A stretch of DNA of 20,445 bases, taken from contig CANEUJ010000009.1 of assembly GCA_947441745.1 (NCBI GenBank), positions 1 through 20,445 of the forward strand, in the 5' to 3' direction. The position numbers were made by a program, and so were the translations under genes. Positions within the stretch are counted from its first letter, which is position 1. Every line of letters starts with the position of its first letter. Positions 8,277-16,442 of the stretch are shown here, in pieces. The notes beneath the pieces were generated by a model. That model was not told where the DNA came from. It worked only from the letters and a program-made list of their open reading frames with translations, and searched no databases. The stretch comes from Neisseriaceae bacterium. Its GTDB lineage: Bacteria > Pseudomonadota > Gammaproteobacteria > Burkholderiales > UBA11063.

Positions 8277-8288
8277 TCACCTCCTTTA
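8277..8288 (-). promoter_or_regulatory. Perfect Shine-Dalgarno with no start codon near it
   Basis: Leftward it reads TAAAGGAGGTGA, nearly the full complement of the 16S 3' end. It lies 4 bases after the stop of paralog 2 and about 65 bases upstream of the paralog 1 ATG. No ATG, GTG or TTG occurs at a usual distance. It could be a ribosome standby site, an RNA-stability element or chance. Confidence 0.4.
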
Positions 8289-8291
8289 AAA

Positions 8292-10097
8292 TTATATATT
8301 ATTATCAATTGCAATAGTATTTACAGTAAGTGCCAAAGAGTTTTCATCTTGACTATAGTTGTTAATCTTGTATGCTGTATTAATATTGCTATTAGTATTA
8401 AATGGGACCTTCCATACTCCATTTTGTTTATTGGCTAGGTAAATATTGCCATTAATATCAATTGCACTATCTACAATTTCGCCAGCAGTTGCTGCAACTA
8501 GCTGCCACTTAAAAGATTCGTTTGTGCGGTTTAAATAGTACAACCGTCCATTACTCGTACCTGCATACAAACGATTATGGTGGAACACTAGCATAGTTAT
8601 ATAAGAGACTCCAGTAAATGGATTTATTCCAGTAATTTTAACTTCAGACATGCTTTCATTAACCCATGCAAATAACTTGCTAAACGGTTCATTTGTCGGT
8701 ACTCCTGCATTTCTACTAACTGCAACATAGACTATATTATTATCAGCAGCAATAACCATATTACTGTAAACATTTGCATCAATTCTGGTTTGAAATCCTT
8801 CAAATATATCATAACCAAACTGTTCAAAATTAGAATAATAAATTCCTAAGCCATTGTTACTATCGGCAAAATAAGTAATATTATTTTCTTTATCAATAGA
8901 AGATGCAATTATTGAACCAAACATGTTGCCGAATTTACCATTTAATGCACTATTCTTATCCACCTTATAAAAACTATAATCAAGTGAGCCAATCATAACA
9001 CGATTAGCTACGTCTGTTAAACCAAGAGTCTGTCCCGACCTCCCTGGAATAATATATAATTTCTTGTTCAATTCAAGTTGATTGTTAGCTACATTATCTT
9101 GTTTATAAAGTGCTTCTGGTAATAGTGCATACAAGCTATGTGATGGCTCGTCAACTGCAATGGAGCGAACAGGTGACGTGTTAAATGCTCCAATGGTATA
9201 AGACTTTGAACCCTTGCGATAAATCCTAGCCTTAGAATAACCAGCAAATAAAGTGCCAACATTTATTTGTATGGAATCAAGTGAAGTATAATGATTTTTT
9301 TCATTACTACCTTTAAGAATCCAATAGCTATTATCAATTATAAAATTAATTTGGGTTTTACCTATAGCATAAGGTGTAACCTGAATTAATTTATCACATA
9401 CTAAAGACTCAGTACCTGTAAAGTTAATATTACAAGATTCTATTTTTTTTCCTTCGAAATCTGCTACGTCAGTATTTTCAATTTCAAACTCAAGATGTAT
9501 CTGTTTTAAATTTTCAGCTCCTTTTGCTTTAAGCTTTAGTGGTACATTATCTTGTTTTGGTTCATCAGAAACAGCAATTGCGGTCAATGGGCCAAAATTT
9601 TCTATTACATTTTCAGGTTTTTTAGTAAATGTAAATATATCTTTACTTGATGCTGGGAATGAAACAACATCTGTAGCTTCATAATAAACCTGTCTAGCTA
9701 AGTTTTCAACAGGAGAACCAATATCTTTTAAGCTAATATTGCATAGTCGATATTGGTTACTAAATTGACAAACTGTTGCTGATAAATCAATATCAAATTT
9801 TGATTCAAAACTGTCTTGTTCAATAATTTTTAGCTTAGCAGTTGCAATAGTACTGTTATCATGATTATCAATACGGTAGGCATGTAAATAATAATCTGCT
9901 AACTCATTTTGTTGTATGTATAATGGAGTATTAACATCTATGCTTTTCAAATTACTATCTAACCATTGCAGTGCTATTGGCCAACCACTGTTTTTAAATT
10001 GTACTTTATTACTAAAATACTCCACAGATTGCCCAGCCAATACAAACTTAATAGATAGTAGTATAATCACATTCAAGGCAAATAATAACTTATACAT
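8292..10097 (-). CDS. Secreted beta-propeller paralog 2
   Basis: Function unknown; 601 residues, the same layout as its neighbours. Signal peptide 1-21 (MYKLLFALNVIILLSIKFVLA) is followed by GQSVEYF. The N-terminal beta domain has Cys110 and Cys119 (CQFSNQYRLC), the shortest spacing in the set. The Ig-like domain (~168-255) contains GPLTAIAVSDEPKQDNVPL and Cys222/Cys234. The signature INVGTLFAGYSKARIYRKGS is at 278-297. Propeller repeats follow (~305-601), with the clear blade AIDINGNIYLANKQNGVWKV and the end IAIDNNI. The ATG is 8 bases after the stop of paralog 3 with no obvious Shine-Dalgarno, so translation probably depends on coupling to the gene before it. Secretion and the propeller fold are inferred from pattern. 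Confidence 0.85.
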   Translation of the reverse strand: MYKLLFALNVIILLSIKFVLAGQSVEYFSNKVQFKNSGWPIALQWLDSNLKSIDVNTPLYIQQNELADYYLHAYRIDNHDNSTIATAKLKIIEQDSFESKFDIDLSATVCQFSNQYRLCNISLKDIGSPVENLARQVYYEATDVVSFPASSKDIFTFTKKPENVIENFGPLTAIAVSDEPKQDNVPLKLKAKGAENLKQIHLEFEIENTDVADFEGKKIESCNINFTGTESLVCDKLIQVTPYAIGKTQINFIIDNSYWILKGSNEKNHYTSLDSIQINVGTLFAGYSKARIYRKGSKSYTIGAFNTSPVRSIAVDEPSHSLYALLPEALYKQDNVANNQLELNKKLYIIPGRSGQTLGLTDVANRVMIGSLDYSFYKVDKNSALNGKFGNMFGSIIASSIDKENNITYFADSNNGLGIYYSNFEQFGYDIFEGFQTRIDANVYSNMVIAADNNIVYVAVSRNAGVPTNEPFSKLFAWVNESMSEVKITGINPFTGVSYITMLVFHHNRLYAGTSNGRLYYLNRTNESFKWQLVAATAGEIVDSAIDINGNIYLANKQNGVWKVPFNTNSNINTAYKINNYSQDENSLALTVNTIAIDNNI

Positions 10098-10105
10098 ATT
10101 TAATA

Positions 10106-11941
10106 CTATCTATTATTATCAACAACAACTGCACTTACATCTGAGTCATAATTATTTAATCTATATGGGTTCATTTGATTATTAAATGGAACTTTCCAAA
10201 TACCTTTATCACTTGCCAAGTAAATATTGCCATTAGCATCAATAGCCGTATCTTTTAAAAATCCTATACCAGGAATAGTAACAACATACTCCCATTTTTG
10301 GTTTGCACTTTCACGATTACTTAAGTAATATAAATTTCCAGTATTACTAGTTGCATACAACTTACCTTGACGAGTAAAGAATAATGAAGTAATGTTCTGA
10401 TTTTTATTAAATGGGTCTGTGGTACTTAAATCCATTTTTACTTCTGTCACCCTGGGTTTGTTCCAGATATATAATTTGCTACTTTTAGAAAAAGGCGTAA
10501 TGATTGATGTTGCAACATAAAGTTTACTTTTATAAACAGCTAATAATGGCTTTTGCATTGGTATAACACCAAAACTATGGGTAGTTTTTATTGCCCCTAA
10601 AGTATTTGAAGTAAGTGACGTCAAACCACCTTTGCTATCAGCAAAATAAAGTATATTATTGGCTGGATCTAATGTGGAGTTTATTAATGAATCAGATCCA
10701 CTAGATATAGATAATTGTTTACCATCCTCATTAAAAGGATAAATCTTGCCATCACCAGCACCAATAATAGTACTATTCTTCATATTGAATAAACTAAGTA
10801 TTTGCCCAGATGCAGGTATATTATACAATTTAGTCAATGCTAGTGTACTTGCGGTTGTATTGTCTTGTTTATATAATTTTTTTGGAGACATTACATATAG
10901 TTTATGTTGTTGTTCATCAACTGCTAGACCTCTAATTACTTCCCCTGATTCATCAGCAATAGTTTTTAAGCCTAAACCTTTACGATACACCATAAATTTA
11001 GACAAAGATAGATTATTATAGCCAGCAAACAATGTACCAATATTAATTTCAATTGTTTGAGATTTAAGTATCTTCTCACTAAAATCATGTTGAGTTTTAT
11101 CTTTATCAGTCCAATAGCTTGTATTTAGGAGTCTCATTTTGGTTTTACCAATTTGTTTTGGTGTTACGTTTATAATACAAGATCCATTACCACTTTGGGT
11201 TATACTATTAATCTCACAGCTTCCTATGGATTTACCATCAGCATCTGCAATACTTGTATCTGCAAATTCAAAATTAAATCTAAGGTTTGTAATAGAAGAC
11301 TCTGCATTGTCTATTTTAATAGTAAGTGGTACTTTATCATTTGTTGCGTCATCAGATACAGCTATTCCTGTTAGGATATTTTCCAATCCATCAGGCCCAG
11401 AACTAGTAATAACTCCAACTTCAGTAAGCGGTTTAATAGCAATTTCTTGAGTTAAACCATAAAAATCTGCAGTTGCATTATTTTTAGGGTAAGAATGAAT
11501 ATATCGAGTTTCTTTGTCTAATGGACTACTTTCGGTTGCATTAAACATTATTTTACAAAGCCATTTGTCATCGATATATTCAAAATTACATGTATCACCA
11601 TCTTTTGAACTAAAATTTATATCATTTACAGTTGCTTTTTTATCTTTAATTACCATACCTACATGTATTGAGTTTACAGAATCTTCTGTATGAGCAAATA
11701 AATAGTAGTAATTTTTGGCATTTTGTTGTATTGATAAAATCGCAAGTGGATCAACAGATTCATTTTTATTAGCATCAAGCCAATATAAGTAAGTATTTAC
11801 CGCCCTTGTTGCAAAATCATTTGAATCTAATTGAAAGTCAAAAAATTTAGCAATACTCTGACCTGCATTGACTGTTTTAATTATATTGCAAGTTAATACC
11901 AAAAAAACAAAAGCTTTAATGGCTAATTTTTTTTTCTTCAT
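10106..11941 (-). CDS. Secreted beta-propeller paralog 3
   Basis: Function unknown; 611 residues from the chosen start. An upstream in-frame ATG (11989) would overlap the previous gene and add 16 residues before the signal. The ATG at 11941 has AGGAA upstream and gives a proper signal peptide (1-26, MKKKKLAIKAFVFLVLTCNI then IKTVNA) cleaved before GQSIAKFF. The N-terminal domain carries CNFEYIDDKWLC. The Ig-like domain contains ILTGIAVSDDATNDKVPL and a second Cys pair (spacing 12). The signature NIGTLFAGYNNLS leads to YRKGLG, a variant of YRKGS. The propeller contains AIDANGNIYLASDKGIWKVP and the chain ends VVVDNNR. Its N-terminal half is unusually close to paralog 4. A run of nine A lies six bases into the gene. 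Confidence 0.85.
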   Translation of the reverse strand: MKKKKLAIKAFVFLVLTCNIIKTVNAGQSIAKFFDFQLDSNDFATRAVNTYLYWLDANKNESVDPLAILSIQQNAKNYYYLFAHTEDSVNSIHVGMVIKDKKATVNDINFSSKDGDTCNFEYIDDKWLCKIMFNATESSPLDKETRYIHSYPKNNATADFYGLTQEIAIKPLTEVGVITSSGPDGLENILTGIAVSDDATNDKVPLTIKIDNAESSITNLRFNFEFADTSIADADGKSIGSCEINSITQSGNGSCIINVTPKQIGKTKMRLLNTSYWTDKDKTQHDFSEKILKSQTIEINIGTLFAGYNNLSLSKFMVYRKGLGLKTIADESGEVIRGLAVDEQQHKLYVMSPKKLYKQDNTTASTLALTKLYNIPASGQILSLFNMKNSTIIGAGDGKIYPFNEDGKQLSISSGSDSLINSTLDPANNILYFADSKGGLTSLTSNTLGAIKTTHSFGVIPMQKPLLAVYKSKLYVATSIITPFSKSSKLYIWNKPRVTEVKMDLSTTDPFNKNQNITSLFFTRQGKLYATSNTGNLYYLSNRESANQKWEYVVTIPGIGFLKDTAIDANGNIYLASDKGIWKVPFNNQMNPYRLNNYDSDVSAVVVDNNR

Positions 11942-11957
11942 GTTAATTATTCCTATA

Positions 11958-13817
11958 TTAGTTTGTATTTCTATTATTATCAATTGCAATGGTACTTACA
12001 TTTGACTCATAATTATTTAACCTATATGAATGTTTAGGATTATCAAATGGAACTTTCCAAATACCACTATCATTTGCTAGATAGATGTTGCCGTTGGCAT
12101 CAACTGCACTATCATTAATTTGTTTTTTAACTCCAATATTTGTCACATCTTCCCATGATGATTGATTGTCTGGGAGATTGACTAATTTATATAAACCACC
12201 ATTACTACCAGCTGCATATAAATCACCTTGTCGTGTGAAGAAAAGTGAGTTTATGTTATTGCCACCAAATTTAGCTATAAAAGGATTTGAACTTTCTAAA
12301 ACTTTAACCTCAGTCATTTTTCCATCAATACCATTTCCAGTCCAGGAAAATAACTTACTTCCTCTTGATACTGGAGATGCAGTTGATCCTACAGCATATA
12401 CTTGATTATTATAAGCTGCAATATTATAGGATCCAAAACCATTTATTTCTTGATTCAATGATATGAATTCAGAGTTTTTTGTATCCTCAAAATACGAGTA
12501 GTATGCAGTTACGGTACCATCACTAGTTATTAAGTATAGAACATTACTAATTGGATCAAGAGATGAATGGATTATTGAACTAGATAACTTACCATTGTTA
12601 CCTCCACCAATTTGAAACAGATTTCCATTACCAGTGCCAACAATAACACGATTAGCTATATCAGTTAAACCAAGCGTTTGTGCGTCTCCACCAGAGATTA
12701 CCCTTAGTTTTGTTAATAATGATAGCTGAGTATTGTCTATATTTGATTGATAGTATAAATTGTTGTTAGTAATTAAATATAATTTATGTTGTGGCTCATC
12801 AATTGCTAAACCATTTACTGTAATTCCTTTTGGTTCAGTTGAGTGTATTGTTTCTAAAACAGAGCCTTTACGATAAAGACTACGTTTTGGTGAGAGTGTA
12901 GTATTATATCCTGCAAATAAAGTTCCTACATTAACATTAACTTGAATGTGTTTGTATTCATTTAACTCTAATTCATGCCTCCGATCTAGAGTATCAATCC
13001 AATAACTATTAGTTAAAAGCTTGAGTGTAGTTCTACCCATAACTTCTGGAGTTATATTTATCGTACAAGAACCACTTTGATTTTTAAGCTTTTCAATCTT
13101 ACAAGTACCATGTTGCACTCCATTAATATTTGCTATCTGCTTAGTTTCAAATTCAAGATTCAGGGTTAGACTTTTTAAATTTGGAATTGCATCTTTTATT
13201 TTAAATGTGAGTGGTACATTATCTTGTTTTGAATCGTCTGATACAGCTATTGCTGTTAAAGTATTTATTGCACCATTTGGTCCAACAGCAACTATATCAC
13301 CAATATTACTTAAAGGTATAATAGAAATATCTTGAGTGAAACCATGAAAATCTGCAGTCATATTATCTTTAGGGTAGGAATGAATATATCGAGTACCTTT
13401 ATCCAATGGACTACGTTCGGTTACATTAAACATTACTTTACAAAGCCATTTGTTATTCACATATTCAAAATTACATGTATTACCATCTTTTGAACTAAAA
13501 TTTATATCATTTACACTTTCTTGGTTTTCATCTTGAATTTCCATACGTGCATGTATTGAGTTTAAAGAATCACTTGTATGAGCATATAGATAGTAGTAAG
13601 TTGGGCTTTTTTGTTGTAAATATAATACTGTTTCAGCATCTAAATATCTATCTGTATTCATATCATACCAAAATAATTGAGTATTTGTTCTCAATGTTTG
13701 TTCACGACCAAAGAATTTAGCCACAGTCTGTCCAGCATTTGCCACATTTACATACACTAATATACTAAAAAATAAAAAATTAGGTACTAACAACTTATTT
13801 GGAAATATTTTTTTCAA
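11958..13817 (-). CDS. Secreted beta-propeller paralog 4 (TTG start)
   Basis: Function unknown; 619 residues. The start is TTG: an in-frame TGA lies 15 bases upstream, no ATG or GTG intervenes, and GAAAGG sits 8 bases before the TTG. Signal peptide 1-28 ends VNVANA before GQTVAKFF. Next come the N-terminal beta domain with CNFEYVNNKWLC, the Ig-like domain with NTLTAIAVSDDSKQDNVPL and the second Cys pair (spacing 11), the signature NVGTLFAGYNTTLS and RKGS, and an NHL-like propeller with AVDANGNIYLANDSGIWKVP. It ends IAIDNNRNTN. A 13-bp hairpin separates it from paralog 5. It lies 16 bases before paralog 3, which is its closest relative in the window. Confidence 0.86.
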   Translation of the reverse strand: MKKIFPNKLLVPNFLFFSILVYVNVANAGQTVAKFFGREQTLRTNTQLFWYDMNTDRYLDAETVLYLQQKSPTYYYLYAHTSDSLNSIHARMEIQDENQESVNDINFSSKDGNTCNFEYVNNKWLCKVMFNVTERSPLDKGTRYIHSYPKDNMTADFHGFTQDISIIPLSNIGDIVAVGPNGAINTLTAIAVSDDSKQDNVPLTFKIKDAIPNLKSLTLNLEFETKQIANINGVQHGTCKIEKLKNQSGSCTINITPEVMGRTTLKLLTNSYWIDTLDRRHELELNEYKHIQVNVNVGTLFAGYNTTLSPKRSLYRKGSVLETIHSTEPKGITVNGLAIDEPQHKLYLITNNNLYYQSNIDNTQLSLLTKLRVISGGDAQTLGLTDIANRVIVGTGNGNLFQIGGGNNGKLSSSIIHSSLDPISNVLYLITSDGTVTAYYSYFEDTKNSEFISLNQEINGFGSYNIAAYNNQVYAVGSTASPVSRGSKLFSWTGNGIDGKMTEVKVLESSNPFIAKFGGNNINSLFFTRQGDLYAAGSNGGLYKLVNLPDNQSSWEDVTNIGVKKQINDSAVDANGNIYLANDSGIWKVPFDNPKHSYRLNNYESNVSTIAIDNNRNTN

Positions 13818-13831
13818 TTTATTTACCTTTC
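13812..13831 (-). promoter_or_regulatory. Translation start region with TTG codon, identical to that of paralog 5
   Basis: Leftward it reads GAAAGGTAAATAAATTGAAA, with the TTG at 13817-13815. The same 20 bases occur at 16267-16286 around the TTG of paralog 5, while flanking bases differ. Exact conservation suggests that the weak start codon and this ribosome site are kept by selection or by recent duplication. Confidence 0.75.
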
Positions 13832-13834
13832 AAG

Positions 13835-13865
13835 AAATGCAAAGTGATTTATTCACTTTGCATTT
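13835..13865 (-). terminator. Intercistronic 13-bp perfect hairpin between paralogs 5 and 4
   Basis: Arms AAATGCAAAGTGA and TCACTTTGCATTT pair perfectly around a 5-base loop. On the leftward transcript it begins 16 bases after the paralog 5 stop and ends three bases before the GAAAGG ribosome site of paralog 4. The 3' arm ends in UUU followed by CUUG, so it is a partial terminator at best. It could instead protect the 3' end of the paralog 5 message or gate translation of paralog 4. Confidence 0.6.
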
Positions 13866-13881
13866 AAAAATATAATTAATC

Positions 13882-16272
13882 CTAAAACTTTTTAGTCCAG
13901 TCAACTTTTACATTAATGTATCCCAAAGCTGATGCACCTTGATTGTAATCTGTAAAATAATGATACCAGTGCCAACCTAGAGCTAATATATCAGTTTCGC
14001 CAATATAACGACCTGCTGGAAGCTTAAAGTTTTTATCTAAGGTTATTCTTGCTCGTAATAAACCCGAATATCTTTTATTACCAGAAACCGCACCAGAATT
14101 CATTGCTAAGAAATAGGCACCCCCAAAAGACCTATATCCATCTACCACAAGATCATATTTTTGATGCGTAGTAGTATGAGTTACTTTAACAATAAAACTT
14201 TGCTTTGCTTGTGGATCTATAAATGCACCATACCACGCACCAACACCAACAGGGTTAGACTCTGGGTTTGCATTCATCCAAGGAGCTACATAATATATAG
14301 CCTCTGTAGTTAATGTTGGTACATTAAACCCGTTAAGAGATATAGTACCGTCTTCGGAGTATGAATTACTAAAATACTCTTTATCAGCAGCAGTTAAATT
14401 CATAGTTTCAAGCAATTGAATTCCATCATTATTATCAACCACTAAAGAAGCAGGTTTGGTGTTAGTGTATGTATAGTCTAATAGTTCGATTGCTTTATTT
14501 TCATGATTTTTTATACGTAATACTTTTCCATCAACAGCTATATAAATATTACGCAGATTATCAACAACTACATCTTGTATAGTTCCTGTAGTATTTATAT
14601 CAGCTTTCAGATCCCATTTAGGTGGATTAGCCATGTTATCTAAACGATATAATTTTCCAGTATTAGATGCTGCATACAAAGCAGTACGATCTTCATCCAT
14701 ATCCGCAAAAAATAGTTTCTTAATGCTGGAGCTTTCAAAAGGTTTATTGGAAGTTTTAACCTCTACTAGCTTGCCAACACTGTCATTGTTTTCAGTTATG
14801 AATTTATATAAAACAGCATTGTTCCTATTAAGAATATCTGGTAATTTACTGCTACTTGATACATAAACCGCACCTTTATTTGCTGCTACTAAATTATTCC
14901 TGTTAAGAAGTGCCGCTAATTCATATTCTGTTAAACTCTCATTCTTATATACACCTAAATTGCTTTTGCTATCAGCAAAATACACAATATTAGTGTATTG
15001 ATCTATATATGATGATACTATTGATTGAAGTTTCTTGCTAACTAATGGTTTGGCTGTGCCACCTGTAACTTTAAAAGTACCAGTACCATTCCCTACCAAT
15101 AATTCATTTACATTATTACTTAATGACAATGTTTGTAGCAAATTAGTTTTATCACCAATAGATACTATTGATTTTAGCGATAAATTTACCATAGGATTTT
15201 GTTGTGCATATACCTTTGTGTCATTCATTGCATATAAAATATTATCTTTAGAATTTATCGCTAACGAACGAACAGAAAAGCCTTCTTCTAGCATTTGCGT
15301 AGAGCCTTTACGATAAACTTTACCATTCATATACCCAGCATAAAGAGATCCGATATTAACGTGAACAGTAGGAAGCTTTTGATATTTCAAACTCTTGTTA
15401 TCAGCCCTAAGGTACGTACTATCGCTTAAATCTATTGTTGTATTACCATTTATTATTGGTGTTAGTGTAACTGTACAAGATCCTTTACCACTACTGTCAA
15501 CAGGAAAGTTACATGCTGTTTTACTTAATTTAGCAATCTTTTCATTAGTTGATTTAAACTTAAGGTATGCATTCTTAGTTCCAATTGCACCAAGTACTTC
15601 AAATTTTATTTCTATATTATCATTTTCTGGTGTATTTGATACAGCAAGTGCTGATATTGTATTAGGTTTACCATCTGCAGCAACTACTTGAATTACTCCA
15701 GACTCATTATGAGGAATAACATTTATCTTTTGTGTGTCATTAGCAAAGTCAAATGTATTACCCTGTTGTCTAAAATATGAAATATGGCGTGGTGAAGTAT
15801 TGTCTATAAGATCAGGGTGATATGATGCAGTCAGTGTAACAGGGCATAATAAACTTTTATAAGTGTTTCCACTATATTTTACATCTTTAAAACTGAACTT
15901 GCAACGTGCATGTTGTGTGATGTCAGATCCCCCTGTAACTGTAATATCTTTTTGTACATACTTGCCATCATCAACAATATTTAAACCAGCAAATGATTTT
16001 TCTAAATCTGCATCATAGTCTTGATACTCAAAAAAACCCAAATGAAAGTTTTCAGGAATACCTTGTTCAATCTGAAGAGGTACATTATAATCAGCAATGC
16101 TTTCAAGATTAGATAAATCACTATCTTTTATCCAACTTGCCGTTGGATATGTTGTTCTAAGAAGTGATTGATTTATATCAAAGTTCTTTACTGTCTGCCC
16201 AGCGTTGGATGCACCAACACTAATTAGTAGCATACTACCCAGCAGTGTCCTATTTAAAAACTTATATTTCAA
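13882..16272 (-). CDS. Secreted beta-propeller paralog 5 with extra C-terminal domain (first gene of the array, TTG start)
   Basis: Function unknown; 796 residues. TTG is the only usable start: an in-frame TAA lies 24 bases upstream with no ATG or GTG between, and GAAAGG is 8 bases before it. Signal peptide 1-24 (MKYKFLNRTLLGSMLLISVG then ASNA) is cleaved before GQTVKNF. The N-terminal domain has a wider Cys pair (18 between). The Ig-like domain has CNFPVDSSGKGSCTVTLTP. The signature VNIGSLYAGYMNGKVYRKGS is near 303-322. The propeller runs to LVVDNNDG (~612). Residues ~613-796 form an extra beta-rich domain absent from the other four copies, with many aromatics (YYVAPWMN, GAWYGAFID, GWHWYHYF) and no Cys, ending INVKVDWTKKF. 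I do not recognise this domain. As the first and longest gene it may represent the complete architecture. Confidence 0.85.
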   Translation of the reverse strand: MKYKFLNRTLLGSMLLISVGASNAGQTVKNFDINQSLLRTTYPTASWIKDSDLSNLESIADYNVPLQIEQGIPENFHLGFFEYQDYDADLEKSFAGLNIVDDGKYVQKDITVTGGSDITQHARCKFSFKDVKYSGNTYKSLLCPVTLTASYHPDLIDNTSPRHISYFRQQGNTFDFANDTQKINVIPHNESGVIQVVAADGKPNTISALAVSNTPENDNIEIKFEVLGAIGTKNAYLKFKSTNEKIAKLSKTACNFPVDSSGKGSCTVTLTPIINGNTTIDLSDSTYLRADNKSLKYQKLPTVHVNIGSLYAGYMNGKVYRKGSTQMLEEGFSVRSLAINSKDNILYAMNDTKVYAQQNPMVNLSLKSIVSIGDKTNLLQTLSLSNNVNELLVGNGTGTFKVTGGTAKPLVSKKLQSIVSSYIDQYTNIVYFADSKSNLGVYKNESLTEYELAALLNRNNLVAANKGAVYVSSSSKLPDILNRNNAVLYKFITENNDSVGKLVEVKTSNKPFESSSIKKLFFADMDEDRTALYAASNTGKLYRLDNMANPPKWDLKADINTTGTIQDVVVDNLRNIYIAVDGKVLRIKNHENKAIELLDYTYTNTKPASLVVDNNDGIQLLETMNLTAADKEYFSNSYSEDGTISLNGFNVPTLTTEAIYYVAPWMNANPESNPVGVGAWYGAFIDPQAKQSFIVKVTHTTTHQKYDLVVDGYRSFGGAYFLAMNSGAVSGNKRYSGLLRARITLDKNFKLPAGRYIGETDILALGWHWYHYFTDYNQGASALGYINVKVDWTKKF

Positions 16273-16286
16273 TTTATTTACCTTTC
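16267..16286 (-). promoter_or_regulatory. Translation start region with TTG codon (copy of 13812-13831)
   Basis: Leftward GAAAGGTAAATAAATTGAAA, with the TTG at 16272-16270, is identical base for base to the start region of paralog 4. Confidence 0.75.
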
Positions 16287-16336
16287 GATACGATTATTAT
16301 AAAGCCACTCAAAATTATCATATTTTTTAGTTTAAG

Positions 16337-16348
16337 TGTGTTTACACA
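16337..16348. promoter_or_regulatory. Short dyad TGTGT-TT-ACACA, possible operator
   Basis: Five-base arms are separated by TT. It lies about 65 bases upstream of the array's first start codon and downstream of the putative -10, where a bound protein could block transcription. Such dyads occur often by chance in AT-rich DNA. Confidence 0.25.
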
Positions 16349-16384
16349 AATGGTTATTGTTTGCAAATACCAAGTTGCGGACGT

Positions 16385-16390
16385 ATTATA
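16385..16390 (-). promoter_or_regulatory. Candidate -10 of the array promoter
   Basis: Leftward TATAAT is a perfect -10 about 113 bases upstream of the TTG start. There is no TGn extension and no recognisable -35 at 16-18 bases. The -35 position instead falls in the arm of the inverted repeat at 16403-16442, as expected for an activator-dependent or repressible promoter. Confidence 0.4.
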
Positions 16391-16402
16391 ATGATAATAG
16401 TT

Positions 16403-16442
16403 ATATTTATACCACCCCACAAAAATAGGGTGGTATAAATAT
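16403..16442. promoter_or_regulatory. Perfect 15-bp inverted repeat, candidate operator of the array
   Basis: Arms ATATTTATACCACCC and GGGTGGTATAAATAT pair perfectly around the 10-base loop CACAAAAATA. No T-run follows on either strand, and no gene ends here, so it is not a typical terminator. It overlaps the expected -35 of the leftward array promoter, and the divergent regulator gene starts 243 bases away. Binding by that regulator is inference. Confidence 0.55.

Noticed and set aside
11139..11450. Rightward open frame of about 100 codons inside paralog 3
   Set aside because: It lies wholly antisense to a well-supported gene, and similar frames appear opposite the other AT-rich paralogs. 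No start signal or domain was seen.
11942..11989. Upstream start for paralog 3
   Set aside because: It overlaps the end of paralog 4 and places 16 residues before the signal peptide. The ATG at 11941 has its own AGGAA and matches the other paralogs.
16403..16442. Inverted repeat as a rho-independent terminator
   Set aside because: No T-run follows on either strand, and both flanking genes start rather than end in this region.
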